Positions 23,544-33,700 of a stretch of DNA of 55,911 bases are shown piece after piece. Each line of letters opens with the position of its first letter. The stretch's first letter is position 1. Origin of the DNA: RGIG250 sp964540025 (GTDB taxonomy: Bacteria > Bacillota > Negativicutes > Selenomonadales > Selenomonadaceae); NCBI GenBank assembly GCA_964540025.1, contig CAZIKQ010000008.1, positions 1-55,911 of the forward strand, in the 5' to 3' direction. Made by a program: the position numbers and the translations under genes. The notes beneath the pieces are model-generated. The model was not told the DNA's origin, did not search any database, and was given only the letters and a program-made list of their open reading frames with translations.

Positions 23544-24815
23544 ATGGATTTTGATAAGGGAATTGCGGAAAAATATCTGGCTGAGTATGGAGAACTGGTC
23601 ATAAAAATCGGGGTCAACCTCCAGCCAGACCAGCTGCTGGTCATTAGCAGCCCCGTTACCTGCGCGCCTCTGGCCAGAGCCATCGGGGCGGCGGCTTATC
23701 GGGCGGGAGCTCACGATGTGACATTACTCTACAGCGATGAGCTGTTCAGCCGCGCCAGATTCCGGCTGGGCAGGCCGGAGATATTTTCCGAATTCCCCCA
23801 ATGGAGACGGGAGCTTCTCCTTACTCAGGCAAAAAGCGGCGCGGCTTTTGTTTCAATTTCCGCCGGAGACCCGGAGATATTCAAAGGCGTCGACCCGGAG
23901 CGGCTGCAAATGTCGAACATGGCCGCCGCCGCGGCTCTGGAAGAGTACCGGGAAAGGCTCATGAACAACGAAAATTCCTGGTGCGTCGTATCGGCTCCCA
24001 CCCTGGCCTGGGCGAAAAAGGTTTTCCCGGAGGCGGCAGAGGATGAGGCGATGGATGCACTTTGGAGAGCAATTCTTTCGGCGGTGAGGGTCCAGGGGGA
24101 CGGCGGAGCGGCTGGCCGCTGGCGGAAGCACGCTGATTTTCTGGCTCGGGCCGCCGGCTGGCTCAATGAAAACGCTTTCACTGAGCTGCGCTATCAGAAC
24201 AGTCTGGGGACAAATCTCACGGTAGGATTGCCCAGGGGACATATTTGGGCCGGAGGAGCGGAGGAAAACGTCAGCCATCCCGGCCGGTTTTTCGTGGCGA
24301 ATATGCCCACGGAGGAGGTTTACACGGCTCCGGACTGCCGCCGGGTAAACGGTAAGGTTTTCGGGGCGAAGCCCCTGGTCTACGAAGGGAACCTGATCGA
24401 GGGCTTTTCCCTGACCTTCCGTGATGGAAAGGTGACGGACTTCCAGGCGGATAAAGGAGCGGATATTTTGCGGGAGCTTCTGGAAACAGATGATGGAGCT
24501 TCCCGCTTGGGGGAGGTAGCGCTGGTACCCTTTGATTCGCCCATTTCCAACAGCGGTATCCTTTTTTACAATACTCTGTTCGATGAAAATGCCGCCTGCC
24601 ACCTTGCTCTGGGACGGGCATATCCTACCTGCCTGGAGGGCGGGCCCAGGCTGTCGGTGGAGGAACGGCTGGCCCGGGGGCTGAACAATTCCCTCCTCCA
24701 TGAGGATTTCATGATCGGCACGGCGGATCTGGCCATCGACGGAGTGCGGGAGGATGGCAGAATCATCCCCGTGTTCCGGCAGGGAAATTTTGTGGATATG
24801 GTCTCCGGCAATTGA
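23544..24815 (+). CDS. M29-family aminopeptidase
   Basis: 423 residues from ATG 23544, with GTGAGGAT about 10 bases ahead. The frame is open further upstream, but that part runs through a terminator hairpin and cannot be the start. The protein begins MDFDKGIAEKYLAEYGELVI and matches the thermophilic-metalloprotease (AmpS/AmpT) family: LRYQNSLGTNLTVGLP, NMPTEEVYTAP, then LALGRAYPTCLEGG and a C-terminal MIGTADLAIDG. In the family the two metal ions are held by Glu, His and Asp residues in these motifs. It is a broad-range cytosolic aminopeptidase. Length is as usual for the family. Confidence 0.88.
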   Translation: MDFDKGIAEKYLAEYGELVIKIGVNLQPDQLLVISSPVTCAPLARAIGAAAYRAGAHDVTLLYSDELFSRARFRLGRPEIFSEFPQWRRELLLTQAKSGAAFVSISAGDPEIFKGVDPERLQMSNMAAAAALEEYRERLMNNENSWCVVSAPTLAWAKKVFPEAAEDEAMDALWRAILSAVRVQGDGGAAGRWRKHADFLARAAGWLNENAFTELRYQNSLGTNLTVGLPRGHIWAGGAEENVSHPGRFFVANMPTEEVYTAPDCRRVNGKVFGAKPLVYEGNLIEGFSLTFRDGKVTDFQADKGADILRELLETDDGASRLGEVALVPFDSPISNSGILFYNTLFDENAACHLALGRAYPTCLEGGPRLSVEERLARGLNNSLLHEDFMIGTADLAIDGVREDGRIIPVFRQGNFVDMVSGN

Positions 24816-24860
24816 TTTTCCAGAATATCAGAAATAGAATAGAGATTAAGATTTTGCGAT

Positions 24861-25517
24861 ATGAGATTATATTATTGCGCTATAACAAAGCTGAAGGATC
24901 TGCGGGGCGTCGAATATATTTCGCCGGGCCGCCGCCAGCGATTGAGCCGTTATCTCAGACCGGATGACCAGACGAGATGCCTGCTGGCAGGGCTGCTGCT
25001 GCGGGCCGTTTTTGGCGAAGAAAAGTATAAACGGATCGCGATTGATGGCTGCGGCAAGCCGTATTTAGCGGGGGGCGATTTTTTCAGTCTTTCCCATTCG
25101 GGGGATTACGTGATTCTGGCGGTGGCTGGCTGCCGGGTGGGCGTGGATATCGAAAAGGTCGTCTCCTCCGCCGGTTTTCTCGAAGCTGATTGCCTGACTG
25201 ACCAGGAGCGGGCGTGGCTCTTTGAGAAAAATAGCGACAGGGCTTTTTTTGAGTTGTGGACGGGGAAGGAGAGCGTCATGAAAGCCACGGGGCTGGGCTT
25301 TAGATTGTTGCCGAAAAGCGTTGATGTAGCGCCAGCCGCCCGGGGATTTTACAATGTTTTGGGAAAGGATTGGTTTCTCCAGTGGAGAGATTTTTTTGAC
25401 TGCTCCCTGTGCGTGGCTACCGAGGAAGAGGAAGCGATAGGCTTCGTCCCGCTGGACCCGGAGGAGCTTTTGGCGGCGATAGCCGAAAATGCGCCGCTGG
25501 CCCTTAGCGGAGGATGA
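24861..25517 (+). CDS. Sfp-type 4'-phosphopantetheinyl transferase
   Basis: 218 residues. The enzyme transfers phosphopantetheine from coenzyme A to a serine of carrier-protein domains, making them active. Family motifs are clear: SLSHSGDYVILAV, GVDIEKV (magnesium-binding Asp/Glu) and WTGKESVMKATGLGF (catalytic Lys/Glu). Sfp-type length is usually 210-240. It faces the synthetase operon across a shared terminator. I infer that it activates the two T domains of the 2422-residue synthetase. The start ATG 24861 has only a weak ribosome site (AGATTAAGAT region), so translation may be low or the true start uncertain. Confidence 0.92.
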   Translation: MRLYYCAITKLKDLRGVEYISPGRRQRLSRYLRPDDQTRCLLAGLLLRAVFGEEKYKRIAIDGCGKPYLAGGDFFSLSHSGDYVILAVAGCRVGVDIEKVVSSAGFLEADCLTDQERAWLFEKNSDRAFFELWTGKESVMKATGLGFRLLPKSVDVAPAARGFYNVLGKDWFLQWRDFFDCSLCVATEEEEAIGFVPLDPEELLAAIAENAPLALSGG

Positions 25518-25548
25518 AGGGGATATTTTACATCGGGGAAAATTGTTT

Positions 25549-25615
25549 CCATGATAAAAAAGCCCAACCTTGCATGGCTTTGAAAAGCTATGCAAGGTTG
25601 GGCTTTTTATCATGG
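25549..25615. terminator. Bidirectional terminator between the transferase gene and the synthetase operon
   Basis: A near-perfect inverted repeat: CCATGATAAAAA plus AGCCCAACCTTGCAT on the left is mirrored by ATGCAAGGTTGGGCT plus TTTTTATCATGG on the right, around a loop of about 14 bases. A-run and T-run flank the GC-rich core on both sides, so it can stop transcripts from either direction. Confidence 0.93.
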
Positions 25616-25627
25616 ATATTAAGGGTT

Positions 25628-25927
25628 TTATTCCTGAATGTTGAGGATGGCCGTCAGGCCGGTGAGCTTGATTATTTCCAGCACGTTTTTGTTTGGCGAT
25701 TTTACGGTAAAGCCGCCTTTTTTGGCCATCTGCTTGTGAGCGGTCACCAGCGCTCTGACTCCTGCCGAGGAAATATATTCCAGTCCTGAAACATCGAGGA
25801 TCAGCTTGTCGTTGGCGGGAGCGACCTTTTCTATTTCCGCTATCAGCTCCGGGGACGTCATTGTGTCGAGCCGTCCGTCGATAGAGATTGTAGCGGTATT
25901 ATTTTCTGCCGTGGTTTTCAGGTTCAC
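25628..25927 (-). CDS. STAS-domain anti-sigma factor antagonist (RsbV/SpoIIAA-like)
   Basis: 99 residues from a GTG at 25927. The site AGGAGGTGATC places GGAGG eight bases ahead of this GTG; the GTG at 25936 lies inside the ribosome site itself. The STAS fold is complete: ATISIDGRLDTMTSPEL, LILDVSGLEYISSAGVRAL (serine 53/54 is the residue normally phosphorylated by an RsbW-type kinase), and VLEIIKLTGLTAIL. It is the last gene of the five-gene operon with kinase, phosphatase, synthetase and exporter. In known partner switches the unphosphorylated form binds the kinase and frees its client. The client here is not known; no sigma factor is nearby. Confidence 0.92.
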   Translation of the reverse strand: MNLKTTAENNTATISIDGRLDTMTSPELIAEIEKVAPANDKLILDVSGLEYISSAGVRALVTAHKQMAKKGGFTVKSPNKNVLEIIKLTGLTAILNIQE

Positions 25928-25969
25928 TTTGATCACCTCCTTTAGCTTATGCTTTCGCCAGCCTGTGAG

Positions 25970-27766
25970 TCAGGAAAGCGCGTTGTTTTGCGCAGCCTCC
26001 ATATCAAGCTCGATTACCGTGTTGTTCATATCGAGAACCCTTATGTAATCAAGCTTGGTGGCCGCCGCTTTTATAAGCCCTATGCCGCCGAGCTTGAAAG
26101 CCCCCTCGTCCTCCGGCGCATAGCGGGTTGGGTCAAAGGGAACGCCGTCGTCCCGGATGCGGAGGATGAATTTGCCGTCGGCCTGAGAAAGGTTTATGTC
26201 AATATAGCTGCGTTTCACGCTGGCCCGCTCATAGCCGTAACGCACGATATTGACCGCGATCTCCTCGGCGGCAAGACCGATGATGTTGGCGATTTTTCGA
26301 TCCAGCCCCCGGCTCAGACAATAGGCGACCAGCTTTTCCGAAACGATCACCGCTTCTTCCTCCGTTCCCTTAATGGTCAGGTCAAGGCAACTCCCTTGGT
26401 CCCTTTCCGGGATGAGCAAAAATCCCTTTTGGGGGAGTTTACCGCGCTTTTGCTGAATTTTCGTAAAGGCGCAGACGGTAATGACCGTGAGGGCTTCGCT
26501 GGCCAAAGGAGCCGCGCATACGCCGACGATGCCCCAGTAATGCAGGGACAAAAACGTGGCGGGGATCAGGAACATAAAATTTTGCAGTATCGTATCCAGG
26601 GCGGCAGGAAAGGGCTGGAGGATAGTCTGGTAATAGGTTTGCAAAAATTTATTCAGGGCGTAAAAGACAAAGCAGAGGCTGAAGGCCCGGATACATACGA
26701 GGGCGGTATCCATAAGGAGAGCGTTTTCGTAGCCAAAGAAGGCGGCGATATACTGGGGAAACGCCAGGAAGGTCAGCGTGAGCATGGCCGTCAGGGTCAG
26801 GCAGATAGTAAGGACCCGCCGGGTAAGGCGCCTGATGCCGTAGTAGTCCCGTTCGCCGTAGAGTATGCCGCAGATTGTCTGCACGAGACCGACGACGCCG
26901 CCGATAAAGAGCTCAGCAATGAAGACGGAGTTTGTGCAGACCGAAAAGATTTCCATATGGGCCTGTCCCAGCAGGCGCACGACGCAGGAGTTGATTATGA
27001 GGTCTTTGACCGCCAGCATGATGTAAAACATACCCGACGGCGTTCCCGTATTAATCGTATCGGGGAGCAGCTCGCCAAAGTCGGCAGGGGAAATCCTCTT
27101 CAGGCTCAGCATCCGCTTTTTCGAGCGGCAGTAGGGTATCAGCAGCAAAAGCCCGCAGCCGTAGCCGATGACCGTCGACAGAGCGGCGCCGTACATACCC
27201 AGGGGCGTGCAGGTCAAAAGGATCACGTCCAGAGCCAGGTTCACGATGTTGGCGACGATAAAAAGCAGGGAGCCCAGGACCGGGTTGTTGTCCACGTTGA
27301 AAAAGTAGCTGAACTGTATCGCGGGGGCAAGGAGCGGTATGCCCATGATATTGACGAGGATATAAGGGTATACCAGCTCTGAAAGCTCCCGGGTTCCCGC
27401 CAGAAGATCGGCTAATGAACGGGATATAAAGGGAGCCGTCCCGCAGAGGATGAGGGAGACGAGAAGTCCCGTCGCCAGACAGACCGAAAAGGTTTTGGAG
27501 GCTTTTGCCACATCCCGCTGGCCCAGGTAATATGATACCCGGGCGCCGCCGCCTACGCCCAGGACGAAGGCGGGAGCCTGCAGGACGTAGAGGGCGGGCA
27601 TACTCAGGGATACGGCGGCCAGCGCGGTGCTGCCCAGCAGGTTTCCGACGATGACGCCGTCCACTACGTTGCCGATCTGCATGGCCACCACCATCAGCAC
27701 CCCCGGCACAAGGTAGCTGTAAAATTTCTTTTTGATCAGCTGATCGTTTCTTTCCATTCTTTCCAT
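25970..27766 (-). CDS. MATE-family exporter fused to a C-terminal RsbW-like HATPase domain
   Basis: 598 residues. Residues about 1-450 are a MATE transporter with twelve predicted membrane helices (VVDGVIVGNLLGSTALAAVS, GVGGGARVSYYLGQRD, and a second half starting near LLGQAHMEIFSVCTNSVFIA). Residues about 465-590 are an anti-sigma-kinase-type ATPase: N-box LAAEEIAVNIVRYGY, G1 DDGVPFDP, G2 GGIGLIKAAATKLDYI. The HATPase half is homologous in type to the kinase encoded at 37065. It lies 28 bases after the synthetase gene, so it probably exports the peptide product. The fusion suggests that its activity or partner binding is set by the co-encoded STAS protein. This last step is inference. A weak ribosome site leaves ATG 27757 possible. 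Confidence 0.92.
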   Translation of the reverse strand: MERMERNDQLIKKKFYSYLVPGVLMVVAMQIGNVVDGVIVGNLLGSTALAAVSLSMPALYVLQAPAFVLGVGGGARVSYYLGQRDVAKASKTFSVCLATGLLVSLILCGTAPFISRSLADLLAGTRELSELVYPYILVNIMGIPLLAPAIQFSYFFNVDNNPVLGSLLFIVANIVNLALDVILLTCTPLGMYGAALSTVIGYGCGLLLLIPYCRSKKRMLSLKRISPADFGELLPDTINTGTPSGMFYIMLAVKDLIINSCVVRLLGQAHMEIFSVCTNSVFIAELFIGGVVGLVQTICGILYGERDYYGIRRLTRRVLTICLTLTAMLTLTFLAFPQYIAAFFGYENALLMDTALVCIRAFSLCFVFYALNKFLQTYYQTILQPFPAALDTILQNFMFLIPATFLSLHYWGIVGVCAAPLASEALTVITVCAFTKIQQKRGKLPQKGFLLIPERDQGSCLDLTIKGTEEEAVIVSEKLVAYCLSRGLDRKIANIIGLAAEEIAVNIVRYGYERASVKRSYIDINLSQADGKFILRIRDDGVPFDPTRYAPEDEGAFKLGGIGLIKAAATKLDYIRVLDMNNTVIELDMEAAQNNALS

Positions 27767-27794
27767 AATGTTTTTTTACGCCATATCACCAAAA

Positions 27795-30700
27795 TCACTC
27801 AAAACGGCCGTAAAAGTAGCCCAGGGTATTCAGGGCCTCGAAGGCGTTTTGAAGGTAAATTTCGTTGGTGATCGGCCACTTGAAGCCCAGCCGGTAGAGG
27901 GCTTTGGTGGTAAAGGAGCCGTCGTAGCCGATATATTCCGCGCTCTCCTCGCCCCCGGACGAGAGGTAGGCGATGAGTCCCGAAACAAGCATATTTTTGC
28001 TGTCGTCTTTCAGGGCTTCCTTCAGGGAGGCGCTGAATTCCTCGTCCTTGACGACTCTTATCGTTATGCCGCAGTCGTTAAGGGCCGCGATTACGTCTCC
28101 CATCTCCACCTTGTGGCCGTTGCAGGCGTGGTACACGGTGAACTCGGGGTTCGTTCCCGCAAGGCGCGCCACGGCGGCGGCGGTACAGTCTATGGGCGAG
28201 AACTCTACGATTTCGTCCATTTGGGAGACGGGGAATTTGCCGATGGCGGCGTAAGCCCGCAGGTTTCTCATGAAGCCGTTGGTGACGGAATTTATCTGAA
28301 ACTCTCCATCGCTGTGGCGGCTCATAAGGTTGCCAACCCGGATTATTTTTCCGTCAAGCTCGCTCTTGGCAATGGCTTCCAGCGTTGCCTTTTCGGCGCG
28401 GAACTTCGTGTGGAGATATTTATTGGACAAATCCTGACCGAAGAACAGCTCGTTTTCGTGGAGAACCTTTTCTCTGGGGAACTTGCGGTCGATGTTTACG
28501 CCTGCGACGCTCACGGTGGAAACCTGGACGAAGCGCCGCTTTTCTCTGGCGCAGAGAGCAATGAGATTTTCTACGCCCTTTACGTTGATGCGCTCCAGCG
28601 TGTCGTCATTGGTAAAATGCTTTACGCAGGCCGCGCAGTTGATAACGGTCTTAAAGTCGTATTCTCCCAGGGTTGAAACAAGCTCTTCGTCCGTTATGTC
28701 ACCTTCAACGGGGACGATCCGCCGCCCGTCAAACAGCTCGTCCATGGGATCGTCGAAGTAGTAAGCCAGCATATTTTTGAGCCGTTGGGCGACGCTTTCC
28801 GCTTCGCCCCGCCTTACGAGGCAGTAAACGGAGGAACTCTCGTCCTTTAACAGCTCCTTTAAGACGTGAATTCCTAAAAAGCCGGTGGCGCCCGTCAGGA
28901 GGACGTTTCCTATACCGGTGTAGGTAATTTCCTCCACAAAGTCGGCGGCGTTATGAGCCAGAGCTTTAGCCACGCCCTCCAGCTTGACCTCGACGGCCGC
29001 TGCTTTCACTTCCGGCCCTTTGCTTTCCTGGCTTAAAATGCGCCGCTCCAGGGCCTCCACCGTCGGATTATCGAAAATGTCGCTGTAAACGATGGGGAGA
29101 TTTGCCGTCATGGCCTGCATTGCGACCTTAGAGGCGGAAAGGGAGGTGCCGCCGATCTCGAAGAAGTTTTCATCGATACCGACCTTTTCCGCCCCAATCG
29201 CCTTGGCGAACATGGCGCAGAGCTTTTTTTGCAGCTCCGTTTCAGGCTCGGCGAATTTGCGTTTTTCGGTGGTAAATTCCGGCTCCGGGAGGGCCTTTTT
29301 GTTTATTTTGCCGTTGGAGGTGAGGGGCAGGGTGTCCAGCTGGACCAGGACGCTGGGTATCATGTAGTAAGTCAGGGAGCGCTTCATGTGCTCGGTCAGC
29401 CGGGCTTTGTCGATGGGCTGCGAGGCGGTGAAGTAGCCGCAGAGGAACTGACCGGCGGCGGGATTTTCCCTGACTACGACCACGCTTCGCTTGATATTCG
29501 GATATTCGCTCATGACGGCTTCTATTTCGTCAAGCTCGATCCTGAAGCCCCGCAGCTTTACCTGGTTGTCCAGCCGGCCGAAGAACTCTATTTCGCCCTC
29601 ATGGTTGTATCGGGCCAGGTCGCCGCTTCGATAGGCTTTTCTCCCTTTCAGCCGGATGAAGGAAGCCGCTGTTTTTTCGGGAAGATTGACGTATCCCCTG
29701 CCCACGCCGTCGCCGCAGATAACCAGCTCGCCCCGGGCTCCCGCCGGAAGGATATGGCCGCTCTTATCCCGGATATAGGCCCGGACGTTGGCGGCAGGCC
29801 GGCCGATGGTTACGGCCTTGCCGCCCGTCATGACCTTGGAGATACAGCTGATTGTGGTTTCGGTGGGCCCGTAGCCATTTACGATAACGGCTTCGGGGCT
29901 GACGAGGCGCAGCTTTTCGTACAGGGACGGCGGGAAGGATTCGGCGCCCAGATCGTAGGTCTTGATATTTTTGAGGGCTTTTTTGGCCTGGGGCAGATCT
30001 AAAAAGCTGGCGATAAAGGAGGGCGTTCCCGATACCACGTCTACGCCGTTTTGTTCGATCAGCTGGAACAGGGCCAGGGGATTGTGGATTTCCTCCTCGC
30101 TGGCCATGCAGACGGCGAGGCCGTTGCAGAGAGGTATGTGTATCTCCATGAGGGAGAAATCGAAAGAAATTGAGGCCACCGCCAGCGCCGTTTTGCCGCG
30201 GGAAATAAAGTTCACCGTTTCGTGATTCAGGGGGTTTGCGTCCACGAAATTGCACAAGTTGCGGTGTTCGATCATAACCCCTTTAGGCGTTCCGGTAGAG
30301 CCGGAGGTGTAGATGATATACGCCAGGGAGTCGGCGGTGACATTGAGGTCAGGGTTCGTTGAATCCTCGTTTAACAGAGCTTCTTCAATGGCGAGCACAG
30401 TATAGGGCTTATCGGTAAACAGCCCGGCCTTTTCTGATTTTATTTTCTCCGTGGTGATGACGAAGCGGCTCCCGGAATCTCTCAGGCAGTAGTCGATGCG
30501 ATCGTCGGGATAGTCGGGAAGCATGGGTAGGAACGCGCCGCCAGCTTTCATGATACCGTATTCGGCGATGGGCACGTCAGTAGTCCTGGGCAGAATCATG
30601 CCTACGGCTTCCTCAGGCTTCAGGCCATTGTTCAGCAGGAAGCGGGCGAGTTTATTTGCCGCCCTGTTCAGCTTGCCGTAGGTCAGCTTCTTTCCCGCGG

Positions 30701-33700
30701 CGATAAAGGCGGCGTCGGTTTCATGCTTTACAGCCTGCGCTTCAAACAGCTTATGGACGGGAAGGAAGTTCACGGGATAATCGGTGGCGTTGAAGTCCTC
30801 CATTTCTTTTTCCGCTTTGGCGGAGAGGGCGGAGACTTCCTTCAGATATGTCTTCTGCAAAAATTCTCCGGCGATGACCGACAGGCTTTGCGCCATGTTC
30901 AGGATGATACTCTCACTGTACATATCCGCCCGGTATTCGCAGAGAATGACGGGTTTACCGTCGCGAATAACCACATCGATGGAGAGGGGCGCTTTCGCCG
31001 CGTCGAGGCTGAGCGCTTTAACGCCGGCCTTTTCGCCTCCGATGGCGTCGAACGCAAAGTCCGCCCCCTGATAGGCGAAGATTATATCCGCTTTTATATC
31101 GTAGGCCCGGGAGATTTCCGCAAAGGAATATATATCCTTGGACATACTCTGCATGAGGCCGTCTTTCATTCCGGTCAAAAAGTCTGCGATTTTTTTATCG
31201 CCATTGGTATCGCAGTAGACGGGGAGGGTCTTAACCAGCATCGTCACCGAGCGGGAAAGGCGGGGATCGCTCCGGCCGTTGTAGATCGTCGTATAAACTA
31301 CTTCGTCCCGGTAAATGAACCTGGCGAGGGTCAGGCCGAAAGCGCCGTTGAAGAAGGCGGCGAGGGTCAGCTTGTTTTTGTCGCAGTAGGCTTTTATCTC
31401 GTCCAGCGCCGTATCGCAGATAAATTCGCATCTGCCCACGGCGGGCTTGGCTCCGTTCCTGTCCTTTACGGGCAGGCAGTCGGCATCGCAGCCGCTGAAA
31501 ACGGAGTCATAATAGGCTTTCGCCCCGGCGTAGGAGTCGGTTTGGCGCGCCCGCTCCTCGTCAAGGGCGGCCTCAAAGCCCGTGTAAATTTCCTTTTCCA
31601 GAGTCTCTCCGCCGTAGGCCCGGTTTATGTCCTCGACGATAATCATCTCTGACGTTCCGTCGCAGATAATGTGGTGGAAATCAAGGAATAAATAATTGGC
31701 GCCGGGGGTTTTGTAGATTTCGGCCCGATAAAGGGAGCCGTTTAATATCTCATACGGCCGAGTCAAAGCCGCAAGCTCCGGCAATTTGCCCGTTATGGTT
31801 TCGACCCGGGGCGATTCGTCGTCGTGGCGGGCGGCCCGTATGTCGCCGTCATCGTTCAGGAAAAGCCGGGTCTTGACGTAAGGATGAGCGTCGATGGCGC
31901 TTTCCACCGCCGTTTTCAGGCGGTTGGCGTCAACCTTATCGCTCAGCTTAAACAGATAGGGGATATTGTAGATGGTGGAGTTTGGGTTGGCGGCGCATTC
32001 CACAAAGATGCCGCTCTGGGTCTGGGTGATGGGATAGTCTGCGAGAAGGTCGTAGCCTTCGCTCTTCTGGGCGTTGGCGAAGAATTTTTCCAGCTTCAGG
32101 ACGGTGTTGTTTTCCTTTAGATCGCTTATCTTTATGATCGCGTCGAACTCCTTCGACAAGAGGGCGTTCAGCTTTATCGCGCCGATGGAGGTCACCCCCG
32201 CATAGAAAATATCGGTGGCGATGCCGAAATCCTTCGAGCCCACAACCTCGCTCACCCGGTCGAATATCCGTTGCTGCAACTGGTTTTGCGGCGGCGCTAT
32301 GTCGTCGGCTTTCCTTTGCGGTTTTGGCAGGGCGCGTTTATTTACTTTCTGGTTCTGATTGAGGGGTATTTTTTCAATCTGCATGGTGACTGCGGGAACC
32401 ATGTAGGGTGGCTTGGCGGCCAGGATAAACTGGTTCAGCTCGTCGATATTTATCGTTTGCCGGGACACGACGTAGGCCGCGATGAATTTGCCGCCGCCGG
32501 GCTCGTCGAAGGCCGCCACGGTGGCGTCGTCGATGGCGGGGAACTGGCGGATTGCCCGCTCCACCTCGGACAGCTCAATCCTGAAGCCCCTTATTTTCAC
32601 CTGGCCGTCGTTTCGGCCGATGAAGTCGATAGCGCCGCTGGGGAGGTACCGGGCAATATCCCCCGTCCGGTAAATCTTCCCGTAATCCGGTTCGTTGGAA
32701 AAAGGATTTTTGATAAAGGTTTTGGCGTTTTGCTCCGGGCGGTTTAGATAGCCTCTGGCCACGCCCCGCCCGGCAATCCAGAGCTCCCCGGGGACGCAGG
32801 GGGGCAGGCGGCGGCCGTTTTTATCGACGATGTACAGCTTCGTATTGTCCAGCGCTGCTCCGATGGGCACTCTTTCGTAGAGCTTATCCACGTCGAAGGA
32901 GGTGACGCAGACGGTACATTCCGTGGGGCCATAGAGATTGACAAGCTGATAGCCTTCCGGCGGCGCGAGGGGCACGAGCCTTTCGCCGCCAACCAGCAGG
33001 GCTTTCAGGGAACAACGGCTGACTTCGGAGGCGAACTGCCGGCCAACCTGGGTCGTCATGAAGCAGTGGGTCACGCCGTTTTCGTTGAAATATTTTTCGA
33101 TGGCCGGAAGATCCAGCCGGATGGATTCATCGACGATGCAGACGCAGGCGCCAGTCGTGAGCGCCGGGTACATATCCATCATATTGGCGTCGAAGCCGTA
33201 GCTTGCGTAGGCCGCAACCTTTGATTCCGGCGTCAGCCCAAAGCGGTTTTTATACCACTGGCAGAAAGCGACGATGTTGCGGTGCTCCAGCATACAGCCC
33301 TTGGGAATCCCCGTTGTGCCGGAGGTGTAGAGCATGATGAAAAGATCGTCTGGCGATGGGACAAGGCCGTTCTTTTCGCTTTTTGGCAGGGACGGTATAT
33401 CATCGATAAACAGCGTCTCCCCCTGATAGTCCGGGACCCGGTGGAGCAGCGCTTTATCGGCGATAAGGAGCTTCGCCTTTGCGTCGCTCATCATGAACTC
33501 CAGCCGCTCCGTAGGATACGACGGATCGAGAGGCTGATAGGCCGCTCCCGATTTCAAAACTCCCAGGGATGCAATGGGCATGTACTCGCAGCGGGGGATG
33601 AGCACCGAGACTACATCCTCCTTGCCGATGCCGGACTTTTTCAGATAAGCGCCGACTTTTTCCGATAATTCGTCAAGCTCTTTATAGGTATAGCTCTTAT

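Noticed and set aside
25949..27382. Long plus-strand frame opposite the MATE fusion
   Set aside because: It is the antisense of a well-supported transporter-HATPase gene and has unusual composition (strings of charged and Gln/Asp residues) with no family motif.
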